Source: Variovorax boronicumulans
GTDB taxonomy: Bacteria > Pseudomonadota > Gammaproteobacteria > Burkholderiales > Burkholderiaceae_C
NCBI RefSeq assembly: GCF_030812215.1
Contig: NZ_JAUSSG010000001.1
Span: 744,001-808,000, forward strand
DNA length: 64,000 nucleotides
Direction of reading: 5' to 3'
The notes under the pieces were generated by a model. It was given only the letters and a program-made list of their open reading frames with translations. It searched no databases and was not told where the DNA came from. This document shows positions 50,114 through 58,464 of this stretch, piece by piece. The position numbers were made by a program, and so were the translations under genes. The stretch's first letter is position 1. Every line of letters begins with the position of its first letter.

Positions 50114-50863
50114 TCAGCGCCGCAGCAGCGCCGGCACCGCCGATGCCAGCATCGCGACACCCGATGCGGTGAGCAGGCTCAGCACGAGCTTGCGAAACGC
50201 CGTCTCGCTGATGCCGATATAAAGCCGCGCGCCCAGCAGCACCGGCACGGCGACCGCCAGCGCCACGAGCCCCAGCAGCGGCACCATCGACGCCGCGATG
50301 CTGCCGCTTGCGAGATGAATCGCGAACGCCACCATCAGCATCGAGAGATTGAAGTTCTGGATCACCGCACGCTGCGTATCGCGTTGAAAGCCTCGCAACG
50401 TGCACCAGAGCGTGGGGATCGTGCCGGAGAAGCCCCCGATGCCCGCCATCGCGCCGCCGATGGCGCCAACAATCCCGTCCGCTGCGCGGCCGCCGAACGT
50501 GATCTTCGGCAGATGCTGCGACATCAGCATCGCCGGGCACCACAGCACCAGCAGCGTGCCCAGGCACACCTTGAAGACCACGAGATCCAGATGCGGCAGC
50601 AGCCAGACACCGAAAGGCACGCCGACCAGGCCTCCGAGCACGAACGGCCAGAGCAAGGACTTGTCGAAAGCGCGCCGCACGGTGACGGCAGCGATCACCT
50701 GCCCCGTCAGCGCACCGAACAGCGCGAGCACCGCGGCCAGTTGCGGCTCCAGCGTCCAGGCCCAGACCGACATCGCGACCAGCCCGAATGCAAAGCCCGA
50801 CAGGCCCTGCACGAACCCCGCCAGCACGGCGCCGACGATCACATAGACATACAAGGCTTGCAT
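50114..50863 (-). CDS. TSUP family (TauE/SafE) membrane transporter
   Basis: 249 aa. Seven to eight hydrophobic segments; the TSUP N-terminal GFVQGLSGFAFGLVAMSVWAW and the second half GIVGAIGGAMAGIGGFSGTIPTLW show the repeat typical of TauE/SafE sulfite/sulfoacetate exporters. The substrate is not determinable. ATG 50863 was preferred over 50890 for the normal N-terminus. The 60-bp gap before it holds nothing recognisable. Confidence 0.85.
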   Translation of the reverse strand: MQALYVYVIVGAVLAGFVQGLSGFAFGLVAMSVWAWTLEPQLAAVLALFGALTGQVIAAVTVRRAFDKSLLWPFVLGGLVGVPFGVWLLPHLDLVVFKVCLGTLLVLWCPAMLMSQHLPKITFGGRAADGIVGAIGGAMAGIGGFSGTIPTLWCTLRGFQRDTQRAVIQNFNLSMLMVAFAIHLASGSIAASMVPLLGLVALAVAVPVLLGARLYIGISETAFRKLVLSLLTASGVAMLASAVPALLRR

Positions 50864-50923
50864 GCGGCCGATGATAGAAGCCGCACGCACCGAGCCCGCC
50901 TCGACGGGCGGGCCGAGAAAGGA

Positions 50924-52174
50924 TCAGGCCGAAGCCGGCACCAGCGCCGTGCGGCGCACCCGGGTGACGTTGAACGCACTCGCGATCAGCACGCCCTGCA
51001 CCAGCGCCAGGCCGACGATCACGCTCGTGTACTGACCGTGGTCCATCAGGCGGCCGAACACCAGCGGCGCGAGCGCCTGGCCGATGTCGAGCCCCGCGTA
51101 CACCACGCCGTAGACGCGGCCCGTGGCGTTGGGCGGCGTCGAGCGCTTGACCAGCAGGTCGCGCGACGGACCGGCCACGCCCGAGACAAAGCCCATCGCG
51201 CCGAACAGCACCGGCACGAGGATCGGCGGGAACTGGGCAAAGGCCAGCACCAGCGCAAGCGCCGCCGCGATGCCGAAACCCGCGCCCACGATGCGCTCGC
51301 AGCGCGACGGGTCGGAGGCAAGGAAGCCGCCCACCACCATGCCGGCCGCACTCGCCACCATGTAGACCGTGAGACACACCGCCACCAGCGCCACCGGCAC
51401 CGCATGCAGATGGCCCGCGGCCACCGGCGCGAAGGTCTGCACCACGCTGATCACCGCGGCATAGAAGAAGAAGAAACCGAAGCACATCCACACGGCCGGG
51501 ATGCGAAGGAAATCGAACTCGCCACCGATCGGCGCCGGCTCGCCCTGCCCCGTCGCCTTGTGCACGGCCGCGACGTCGAGCGAGAGCACGCTGCGGTACG
51601 CCCACAGCACCAGCAGCACCACGATCGCGACCGCACCCGCCGAGGCCAGCGCCACGCGCCACGAGAACGCAATGGCGATCGGCACCACGAAGGCTGGCGC
51701 GAGCGCCCAGCCCAGGCTGCCGGTGATGCCGTGCACGCTGTAGGCATGGCCCAGGCGCGTGGGCGCGACCTTGCGGTTGAACAGCGTGTAGTCGACCGGG
51801 TGGAACACGCCGTTGCCGATGCCGCCGACCACGGCGCACACCAGCAGCATCCAGTAGCTCTGCGCCATCGCATAGCCGAAGGCGGCGAGGCCGAGCGCGC
51901 CGAGTCCCACGAACAGCACCGGGCGCGGGCCCAGCTTGTCGACGATGAAGCCCGAGGCAGCCTGCACGATGCACGAGACCACGAAGAAGACGGTGAGCAC
52001 CGCGCCCAGTTCGGTGTAGCTCACGTTGAACGCGTCCTTGAGCCAGGGGAACAGGGGCGCCAGGATGAGCTGGCTGAAGTGGCTGATCGCGTGGGCCAGG
52101 CCGACGAGGCCGATGAGCTTCGCGTCGGAGCGCAGGGAGCTCGCTGGGGAGGTGGTGGTCGCGTGGGAAGACAT
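50924..52174 (-). CDS. MFS transporter, fosmidomycin-resistance-like
   Basis: 416 aa with twelve hydrophobic segments. It has the fsr-type layout: ILAPLFPWLKDAFNVSYTELGAVLTVFFVVSCIVQAASGFIVDKLGPRPVLFVG (motif A), GIGNGVFHPVDYTLFNRKV, and VSGVAGPSRDLLVKRSTPP in the second half. It probably exports a small drug or anionic compound. It is divergent from an AraC gene with 89 bp between starts, which most likely regulates it. Confidence 0.85.
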   Translation of the reverse strand: MSSHATTTSPASSLRSDAKLIGLVGLAHAISHFSQLILAPLFPWLKDAFNVSYTELGAVLTVFFVVSCIVQAASGFIVDKLGPRPVLFVGLGALGLAAFGYAMAQSYWMLLVCAVVGGIGNGVFHPVDYTLFNRKVAPTRLGHAYSVHGITGSLGWALAPAFVVPIAIAFSWRVALASAGAVAIVVLLVLWAYRSVLSLDVAAVHKATGQGEPAPIGGEFDFLRIPAVWMCFGFFFFYAAVISVVQTFAPVAAGHLHAVPVALVAVCLTVYMVASAAGMVVGGFLASDPSRCERIVGAGFGIAAALALVLAFAQFPPILVPVLFGAMGFVSGVAGPSRDLLVKRSTPPNATGRVYGVVYAGLDIGQALAPLVFGRLMDHGQYTSVIVGLALVQGVLIASAFNVTRVRRTALVPASA

Positions 52175-52263
52175 GGATTGCTACAAAAAACCGGGGCAGG
52201 CACCGATGCTATGCGCGCGGGGCGCGGCAGAATGGCGATACAGCGACAACATTTGTCGAAACC

Positions 52264-53112
52264 ATGCCACGCACCGCTTCCTCCTCCTTTCCCGCCCCGG
52301 TCACCAGCGTTGCCTCGCTCACGCCGCACCTCTTCGCACCCGACGCGGTGCGCCCGCTGCGCGCCAAGGAACACTTCCTGAGCGCCGACACCTTCGTCGA
52401 GCTGCACCAGCATCCGTGGCCGCAGCTCACCTTCTCCACGCGCGGCGTGATCCGCCTGAGCACCGAGGACGGCAGCTACATCGTGCCGCCCTCGCGCGCG
52501 CTCTGGGTGCCGGCCAACATGCCGCACAGCATCATGCTCATCGAGGACGCCGAGCTGCGCACCATCTACCTGCACGCGTGGCTCGCACCCTCGTGGGAGA
52601 AATGCGAGGTGCTCGAGATCAGCCCGCTGATGCGCGCCCTGATGCTCGCGCTGGACACCACGCCCGACGGCATGCCGCCCGCCGACCCGCAGGCGCCGCA
52701 GCGCGAGCGCATGATCGCGCCGCTCCTGGTGGACGAGATCGAACGCGCCACGCAGATCCGCATCGACGTGCCGCTGCCCACCGACAAGCGCCTGCGCCAG
52801 CTGTGCGAGGCGCTGCTGCGCAACCCCGCCGACCGCGCCACGCTGGCCGAGCGCGCAGCCACCATCGGCGCCAGCGAGCGCACGGTGGCGCGGCTTTTCC
52901 GGGACCAGCTGGGCATGAGCTGGCAGCAATGGCGCCAGCAGGCGGTGATGGCGCATGCGTTGCCGTTGCTTGCGCGCGGCATGGCGGTGAGCCAGGTCGC
53001 GGCCGCCAGCGGCTATGCCACCGACAGCGCGTTCTGCGCGATGTTCAAGGCAGCCACGGGACGCTCGCCGACCTCGTTCCAGCACAAGAAGCGCTCGGCC
53101 ATCGCGGCCTGA
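52264..53112 (+). CDS. AraC family transcriptional regulator with cupin sensor
   Basis: 282 aa. N-terminal cupin-type sensor: ADTFVELHQHPWPQLTFSTRGVIRLSTEDGSYIVPPSRALWVPANMPHSI. C-terminal AraC domain with two HTH units from about 185: ATIGASERTVARLFRDQLGMSWQQWRQQAVMAHALPLLARGMAVSQVAAASGYATDSAFCAMFKAATGRSPTSF. Divergent from the MFS gene. The ligand is unknown. Confidence 0.88.
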   Translation: MPRTASSSFPAPVTSVASLTPHLFAPDAVRPLRAKEHFLSADTFVELHQHPWPQLTFSTRGVIRLSTEDGSYIVPPSRALWVPANMPHSIMLIEDAELRTIYLHAWLAPSWEKCEVLEISPLMRALMLALDTTPDGMPPADPQAPQRERMIAPLLVDEIERATQIRIDVPLPTDKRLRQLCEALLRNPADRATLAERAATIGASERTVARLFRDQLGMSWQQWRQQAVMAHALPLLARGMAVSQVAAASGYATDSAFCAMFKAATGRSPTSFQHKKRSAIAA

Positions 53113-53207
53113 ACCTTGCTGCCCGGACCTTCGGGGCGCTGGGGCTTCACGACGCTCTGGCAAGATCGGCGGGCCCGAAGAACCACGGACCTCCCATCGA
53201 TTCGCCC

Positions 53208-53918
53208 ATGGCATTGCCTCCCCGACCGCAGACCTGGACCGCCGACATCGGCCTGCGCATTCGCCGCCACTTCCTCCTGAAGGCGGTCGGGACCACGGCC
53301 TTCACCTGGCTGTTCTTCATCGGCTACTTCCACCTGCTGCGCAACCCGTCCTTTCCGGTCGCGGTGATGCCGCTCACGGCGCTGGACCACCTGATTCCGT
53401 TCCAGCCCTACACGCTGGGCGCATACCTCTCGCTCTGGGTCTACGTGGGCCTTGCGCCCGGGCTGCAGCTGACTTTTCGCGAACTGGTGGTCTACGGGTT
53501 GTGGATCGGGGGGCTGTGCATCACCGGCCTGGGCATCTTCTATTTCTGGCCGACCCAGATACCGCCTTTGGCCATGGATGTGTCGGGCTATCCCGGCTTC
53601 GCGATGCTGCAGGGCGTGGACGCGGCGGGCAATGCCTGCCCGTCGATGCACGTGGCGGTCGCGATCTTCACGGCCCTGTGGATCGAGCATTTGCTGCGGC
53701 AGGCGCGCACGCCCGTGGTGCTGCGCATCGTCAACTGGACCTGGTTCGCCGCCATCGCCTATTCGACGCTGGCGGTCAAGCAGCATGTGGTGCTGGACGT
53801 GGTGGCGGGCGCGCTGCTCGGCATGGCGTTCGCACTGCCGTCGCTGCGCTGGCGGCCGGGCAGGCGTTTGCCAGGGGATTCCCCTCCGGTCGGAGCGGAT
53901 ATCATTGGTCATCACTGA
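53208..53918 (+). CDS. PAP2 superfamily lipid phosphotransferase/phosphatase, Aur1-like type
   Basis: 236 aa integral membrane protein with about six hydrophobic segments. The PAP2 catalytic set is partly present: CPSMHVAVAIF (PSxH with catalytic His) and STLAVKQHVVLDVVAG (His with Asp). The classical KxxxxxxRP first motif is not seen; FYFWPTQIPPLAMDVSGYPGF in its place resembles the inositolphosphorylceramide-synthase-like (PAP2_3) branch. Transfer or hydrolysis of a lipid head group is inferred. Start ATG 53208. It is followed 97 bp later by an ACP and ketoacyl synthase pair. Confidence 0.85.
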   Translation: MALPPRPQTWTADIGLRIRRHFLLKAVGTTAFTWLFFIGYFHLLRNPSFPVAVMPLTALDHLIPFQPYTLGAYLSLWVYVGLAPGLQLTFRELVVYGLWIGGLCITGLGIFYFWPTQIPPLAMDVSGYPGFAMLQGVDAAGNACPSMHVAVAIFTALWIEHLLRQARTPVVLRIVNWTWFAAIAYSTLAVKQHVVLDVVAGALLGMAFALPSLRWRPGRRLPGDSPPVGADIIGHH

Positions 53919-53922
53919 CCAA
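53905..53922 (+). other. Hairpin over the PAP2 stop codon
   Basis: TTGGTCA-TCAC-TGACCAA, a perfect 7-bp stem with a 4-base loop; the PAP2 stop TGA forms part of the second arm. No T run follows, so it is not a plain terminator. It may pause or process the mRNA before the ACP gene. Confidence 0.5.
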
Positions 53923-53952
53923 CACAGGCCGAGCGAGGAAGGGATCGACCCC

Positions 53953-54018
53953 ATGGCACACCCCGCAAGGGCTGCCATCGATCAACGGCGGCACAAGACG
54001 ACAGGCATCGCACGATGA
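53953..54018 (+). CDS. Possible 21-codon leader ORF overlapping the ACP start
   Basis: ATG 53953 has a good SD (gaggaaggg, about 9 bases upstream). The basic peptide (several Arg, Lys, His) ends with TGA at 54016-54018, which overlaps the ACP ATG at 54015 (ATGA). The ACP itself has no good SD, so its translation may depend on this leader. It could be a chance ORF. Confidence 0.35.
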   Translation: MAHPARAAIDQRRHKTTGIAR

Positions 54019-54257
54019 GTTCGCTGAAGGAATTGCAGGACCTGATTCACGAGAAGTACGGCATCGAACCGTCCAAGCTCGACCCCAACGCCTCGATGCG
54101 TGAAACCGGCGGTCTCGATTCGCTGGCGCTGGCCGAATTCCTCTTTGCCATCGAAGACCATTTCGGCATCACCATGCCCGACGAGGACGCGAGCATCGAC
54201 ACGCTGGCCGAGCTCGCGCAGCTGGTCGACAAGGTCCGGGCCGCGAAGCCAGCGTGA
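54015..54257 (+). CDS. Acyl carrier protein
   Basis: 80 aa, acidic. Four-helix ACP with the phosphopantetheine Ser at S36 in GGLDSLALAEF (DSL motif), followed by FLFAIEDHFGITMPDEDASIDTLAELAQLVD. It differs from housekeeping AcpP (which has DSLDTVELV after the DSL), so it is a dedicated carrier. The stop overlaps the GTG of the ketoacyl synthase (GTGA), a tight pair. It is charged by a phosphopantetheinyl transferase not in this window. Confidence 0.85.
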   Translation: MSSLKELQDLIHEKYGIEPSKLDPNASMRETGGLDSLALAEFLFAIEDHFGITMPDEDASIDTLAELAQLVDKVRAAKPA

Positions 54258-55468
54258 ACCGCCACGAGGTTGCCGTCACCGGGCTGGGCGTCATGGCGCC
54301 TCATGGCGACGAGCCCGGCGCGCTGTTCGACGCGCTGCTGCAGGCCCGATCGGCCATCCGGCCCGTCTTTCCCGAATTGCCAAAGCCGGCCGCCGCAGCC
54401 ACGGTGGCCTTCGACGAGACGCGCTGGTTCACCAAGCTGCAGCTCGCCGGCGTCGACCGCGTGAGCCAGCTCGCGGTGGCCGCGGCCGACCTTGCGCTGC
54501 GCGATGCGAACCAGCCCCTGGCCGATGCCGATCTCGAGCGCGTCGGCATCTACGCCGGCTGCGGCATGGGCGGCGCGGCTGCGCTGGAAGCGGCTTATCG
54601 CGGCAACGGCCGCGTGTCGCCGCTCACCATTCCGGCCTTCATGCCCAACGCGCCCGCGGCCCATGTGGCGATGCGCAACGGCGTGCTCGGCCCGGTGCTC
54701 ACCTACTCCGTCGCCTGCGCGTCGTCGTCCGTCGCCATCGCCGAAGCCGCCAAGGCGATCGAACGCGGCGAGGTCGACATCGCCATTGCCGGCGGCAGCG
54801 AAGCGCTGATCGTGCCGGGCGTGGTGCTGGCCTGGCAGGCGATGCAGACGCTAGCCACCTTCCAGCCCGGCGCAGCGGCCGGCGCGGTGCGGCCGTTCGC
54901 GAGCGACCGCAGCGGCTTCGCGCTCGGCGAAGGCGCGGCCTTCCTGGTGCTCGAATCCGCCGAGCGCGCACGCCGCCGCGGCGCCCGCAGCTACGCCAAG
55001 CTGGCCGGCTGGGGCTTGAGCAGCGATGCCACCCATCTCACCAAGCCCGACGCCCCCGGCCAGGCGCGCGCATTGCGCCAGGCACTGCGACAGGCCGACC
55101 TGCAACCGCGCGACGTGGGCTACTGCAACGCGCACGGCACGGCCACGCGCATCGGCGACGTGGTCGAGCGCAATGCGCTGGCCGAGGTATGGGGCGACGA
55201 CTTCGACAGCCTGCGCGTGAGCTCCACCAAGGCGCTGCACGGCCACATGCTCGGCGCGGCGGGCGCCATCGAGGCACTGATCACGGTGCTCGCGCTGCAT
55301 CGCCGGCAACTGCCGCCCAATGCGAATTGCAGCGAGATCGATCCGGCCTGCAGCATGACCCTGGTGACGCAGGACGACACCGCCGCACCGGCGCTCGAAG
55401 CGGCGATCAGCAATTCCTTCGCCTTCGGCGGCACGAACTCGGTGCTGCTTTTCCGCCGCGCAGACTGA
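54254..55468 (+). CDS. Beta-ketoacyl-ACP synthase, KAS II-like
   Basis: 404 aa from GTG 54254. Catalytic triad: C155 in TYSVACASSSVA, H294 in CNAHGTATRI, and K326/H331 in SSTKALHGHMLGAAGAIE. The ends of the thiolase fold are conserved (NSFAFGGTNSVLLF). It condenses malonyl-ACP with an acyl primer. With no FabG/FabZ/FabI or malonyl transferase adjacent, it relies on the general fatty acid enzymes or makes a single extension. Stop and the stop of the convergent LysR gene are adjacent with no gap. Confidence 0.9.
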   Translation: MNRHEVAVTGLGVMAPHGDEPGALFDALLQARSAIRPVFPELPKPAAAATVAFDETRWFTKLQLAGVDRVSQLAVAAADLALRDANQPLADADLERVGIYAGCGMGGAAALEAAYRGNGRVSPLTIPAFMPNAPAAHVAMRNGVLGPVLTYSVACASSSVAIAEAAKAIERGEVDIAIAGGSEALIVPGVVLAWQAMQTLATFQPGAAAGAVRPFASDRSGFALGEGAAFLVLESAERARRRGARSYAKLAGWGLSSDATHLTKPDAPGQARALRQALRQADLQPRDVGYCNAHGTATRIGDVVERNALAEVWGDDFDSLRVSSTKALHGHMLGAAGAIEALITVLALHRRQLPPNANCSEIDPACSMTLVTQDDTAAPALEAAISNSFAFGGTNSVLLFRRAD

Positions 55469-56368
55469 TCAAGGCTGCGACGCGCGCCCTGCCTCGCAGA
55501 GCCATTCGACGAACGCCTCCGCCAGCGGATCGGCCGTGCGGTTCGGCGCCATGAACACGCTGTAGCCGCGGCTCGACGGCGCCCGGTGCGCACATGCGAG
55601 CTGCAGCTCGCCCGAACGCAGTTCGCGCTCGACGTAGTACAGCGGCACCAGCCCCACGCCGAGATCGGCCCGCACCGCCGCCACCAGCGAGGAGAACAGA
55701 TCGAAGCGATGCCCCGCCACCAGGTTCTCGGGCGGCTGCGCGTGCGGCGTCTGCGCGAACCATTCCTCCCACGCGCCCATGCGCGTGCGCAGTTGGAGCA
55801 GCGGCGCGGCGCGAAAGTCGCCGCGCGCCATCGCGGCCCGGCCCTTCGCGCGCGAAGAGCACACGGCCACACAGAACTCGCCCATCAGCGGCCGCGCATC
55901 GGCGCCGGGCCACACCGCGTCGTCGTACTGCACGCCCACGTCGAACGGCATGTCGGCCATGTAGAGATCGGTCGGAAACACCTGCAGATGCAAGCTGCAG
56001 CCCGGGTTCCGTGCGATGAACTGCGGCAGCAGCGGCGTGAGCCAGCCCTCCGCCAGCACAGGCACCGCGCCGACGATCAGGCGCAGGCCGTCGACGCGCT
56101 GCGCCATCGCTTCGAGCGTGTGGTTCTGCAACCGCATCAGGTCGCCTGCGATCTGGCCGTGGTAGCGGCGCCCGGCATCGGTGAGCTCGGTGCCGCGCGC
56201 GGTGCGCTGCACCAGCCGCACGCCGATTTGCGATTCGAGGAGCCGCAATTGCTGGCTCACCGCGCTGTGCGTGAGGCACAGCTCCTCGGCCGCCTTGCCT
56301 ACGCCGTGATGGCGGGCCACCGCATCGAAGATCAAGAGCGCTCGGGTGCTCGGAATGTGGCGGCGCAT
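55469..56368 (-). CDS. LysR family transcriptional regulator, GcvA-like
   Basis: 299 aa. HTH region: IPSTRALLIFDAVARHHGVGKAAEELCLTHSAVSQQLRLLESQIGVRLVQRTARG, as in GcvA/AmpR-like regulators (RRHIPSTRAL start). Effector domain from about 95. It is divergent from the M20 peptidase gene with 128 bp between starts, so it may control that gene. Convergent with the ketoacyl synthase. Confidence 0.88.
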   Translation of the reverse strand: MRRHIPSTRALLIFDAVARHHGVGKAAEELCLTHSAVSQQLRLLESQIGVRLVQRTARGTELTDAGRRYHGQIAGDLMRLQNHTLEAMAQRVDGLRLIVGAVPVLAEGWLTPLLPQFIARNPGCSLHLQVFPTDLYMADMPFDVGVQYDDAVWPGADARPLMGEFCVAVCSSRAKGRAAMARGDFRAAPLLQLRTRMGAWEEWFAQTPHAQPPENLVAGHRFDLFSSLVAAVRADLGVGLVPLYYVERELRSGELQLACAHRAPSSRGYSVFMAPNRTADPLAEAFVEWLCEAGRASQP

Positions 56369-56496
56369 GGCGGTCTCGTAAGAAAAACTGACAAGGCCAA
56401 AGATTAAACCAGAGCAAGCGCCTCACTTGCCCCTAAGAATTGCTGACGGCGCCGCGTCGGCCGCGCCCTCTTCACCTTCAAGGACAACCCACCGCC

Positions 56497-57849
56497 ATGC
56501 CTCGCTCCGCGTCATTCCGCCTTGCCCCGATCGTCCTCGCCCTCGCCTGCACCGCCGGGCTCGCCCAGGCCCAGAACGCCGCCGTGGCGGCCACGCCCAC
56601 GCAGGTCCGGCCCGAGATCGACAAGGCTTACACGCAGCTGATGGCAGCCCCCGCGATCCAGAAGCTGCTCGATGCGGTGAAGGCCGATCACGAGCGCTCG
56701 GTCGAAGACCTGAAGATGCTCACCGAGATCGAAGCGCCGCCCTTCAAGGAGCAGAAACGTGCCGAAGTCTTCCTTGCGCGCATGAAGGCGCTGGGCCTCA
56801 CCGACGCGAAGATCGACGCCGAAGGCAACGTGGTCGGCCTGCGCAAGGGCACGGGCAACGGCCCGAAGCTGCTGATCTCCGCGCACCTGGACACCGTGTT
56901 CCCCGCGGGCACCGACGTGAAAGTGAAGGAGCGCGACGGCAAGCTCTACGCCCCCGGCATCTCCGACGACACACGCGGCCTCGCCGTCCTGCTGTCGTGG
57001 CTCAAGGTACTCAACGACAACAAGATCCAGACCGTGGGCGACCTCCTGATCGTCGGCAACGTCGGCGAGGAAGAGCTGGGCAACCTGCGCGGCATCAAGG
57101 CGATCTTTCGCGACCACCTGGACATCGACGGCATGGTCGGCCTCGAACCGGCACCCGATGGCACGGTGCTGATGCTGGGCACAGGCAGCCACCGCTACGA
57201 GGTCACCTTCAAGGGCCCGGGCGGCCACAGTTTCGGTGCGTTCGGCCAGGTGCCCAGTGCGATCCACGGCATGGGCCGCGCGATCGCGAAGATCGCCGAA
57301 GTCCGCACGCCGACCTTCCCCAAGACCACCTTCACCGTCGGCACGGTGGGTGGCGGCACCTCGGTCAACACCATCGCGCCGGACGCACGCATGGCCATCG
57401 ACATCCGGTCGGACGAAATGGCACCGCTGCTGGAGACCGAGAAAAAGATCCTCGCGGCCATCGACGAAGCGGTCGAGGAAGAGAACAAGCGCTGGAACGT
57501 GACCACGCTGAGCGCGAGCCGCAAGCTGATCGGCGACCGGCCGGGCGGCCGCACGCAGTCCGACACGGTGATCGTCGAGGCGGCCACGCGCGCGAACAGC
57601 GCCTTCGGCCACAAGACCCTGCTGACGGGCGCGAGCACCGACGCGAATGTGCCGATGTCGCTGGGCATCCCGGCCATCATCATCGGCGCCGGCGGCAAGA
57701 CGGGCGGCTTCCACGCGCTGTCGGAATGGATCGACGTGACCGATGGCTGGAAGGGCGCGCAGAACTCGCTCGTGACGGTGCTGGGGCTGGTCGGGGTTCA
57801 GGGCACCAGCGAACCGCTGCTGGAGAAGCGCCCGCCCCGCAAGAACTAG
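56497..57849 (+). CDS. Exported M20 family metallopeptidase
   Basis: 450 aa. Signal peptide 1-27 (LAPIVLALACTAGLAQAQ). M20 zinc motifs: LISAHLDTVFPAGTDV (H, D), YAPGISDDTRGLAVLL (Asp bridging), NVGEEELGNLRG (catalytic Glu pair), TGASTDANVP and the C-terminal FHALSEWIDV (His). It is a periplasmic dipeptidase/carboxypeptidase of the PepT/ArgE-type group. Start ATG 56497. Divergent from the LysR gene. Confidence 0.9.
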   Translation: MPRSASFRLAPIVLALACTAGLAQAQNAAVAATPTQVRPEIDKAYTQLMAAPAIQKLLDAVKADHERSVEDLKMLTEIEAPPFKEQKRAEVFLARMKALGLTDAKIDAEGNVVGLRKGTGNGPKLLISAHLDTVFPAGTDVKVKERDGKLYAPGISDDTRGLAVLLSWLKVLNDNKIQTVGDLLIVGNVGEEELGNLRGIKAIFRDHLDIDGMVGLEPAPDGTVLMLGTGSHRYEVTFKGPGGHSFGAFGQVPSAIHGMGRAIAKIAEVRTPTFPKTTFTVGTVGGGTSVNTIAPDARMAIDIRSDEMAPLLETEKKILAAIDEAVEEENKRWNVTTLSASRKLIGDRPGGRTQSDTVIVEAATRANSAFGHKTLLTGASTDANVPMSLGIPAIIIGAGGKTGGFHALSEWIDVTDGWKGAQNSLVTVLGLVGVQGTSEPLLEKRPPRKN

Positions 57850-57940
57850 CACGAGCCCCGGGGCGATGCCCCCGGAAACACCCGGGACTCTCCGGTATGC
57901 TGGTGGGCGCTTCTCCCCTTCGCTTTCCAAGGAGACCCCC

Positions 57941-58381
57941 ATGCATGCTCGCTCCAGACTCATTGCCCTGGCCCTGCTTGCCGCAGGCGCCTCGGCGCAG
58001 GCCAACGACCTGCTCGACCAACTGAAGGAAAAAGCCGGCGCGGCGGCCAGCGCGCAAGGCGGCAACTCCACCACCAGCTCCGCGCTCGGCAACCTCGGCT
58101 TCAAGATGCCATCGATCGGCTCCAGCACCATCGGCAGTGCCGCCGGCGTGCTGCAGTACTGCGTGAAGAACAACTACCTCGGCGGCGATGCGGCCTCGGT
58201 GAAAGACAAGCTGCTGGCCAAGATCACCGGCCAGAAGCAGCAGGAAAAAAACTTCGAAAGCGGCGCGAAAGGTTTGTTGAAGGGCGGCGACGGCAAGACG
58301 CTCAACATGAAGATCCTGTCGTCGAAGGTGAAGGAAAAGGCCTGCGACTACGTGCTCAAGAACGCCACATCGCTGATCTGA
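57941..58381 (+). CDS. DUF2501 family (YjjA-like) exported protein
   Basis: 146 aa. Signal peptide SRLIALALLAAGASAQAN; mature protein has DLLDQLKEKAGAA, a Ser/Gly-rich linker, SSTIGSAAGVLQYCVKNNYLGGDAASVKDKLLAKITGQ, and SKVKEKACDYVLKNATSL, a pattern matching YjjA/DUF2501. Two Cys may pair. ATG 57941 has aaggaga 7 bases upstream. It lies alone between the peptidase and the SulP gene. Function not known. Confidence 0.83.
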   Translation: MHARSRLIALALLAAGASAQANDLLDQLKEKAGAAASAQGGNSTTSSALGNLGFKMPSIGSSTIGSAAGVLQYCVKNNYLGGDAASVKDKLLAKITGQKQQEKNFESGAKGLLKGGDGKTLNMKILSSKVKEKACDYVLKNATSLI

Positions 58382-58464
58382 CCTGACAGCGGCCCCGCAT
58401 TGCCTCCGCGCGGCGCACCGCGCATGTGCTTGCCGTCTCTCCCAGTGCGCCCGTAAACGACTTC

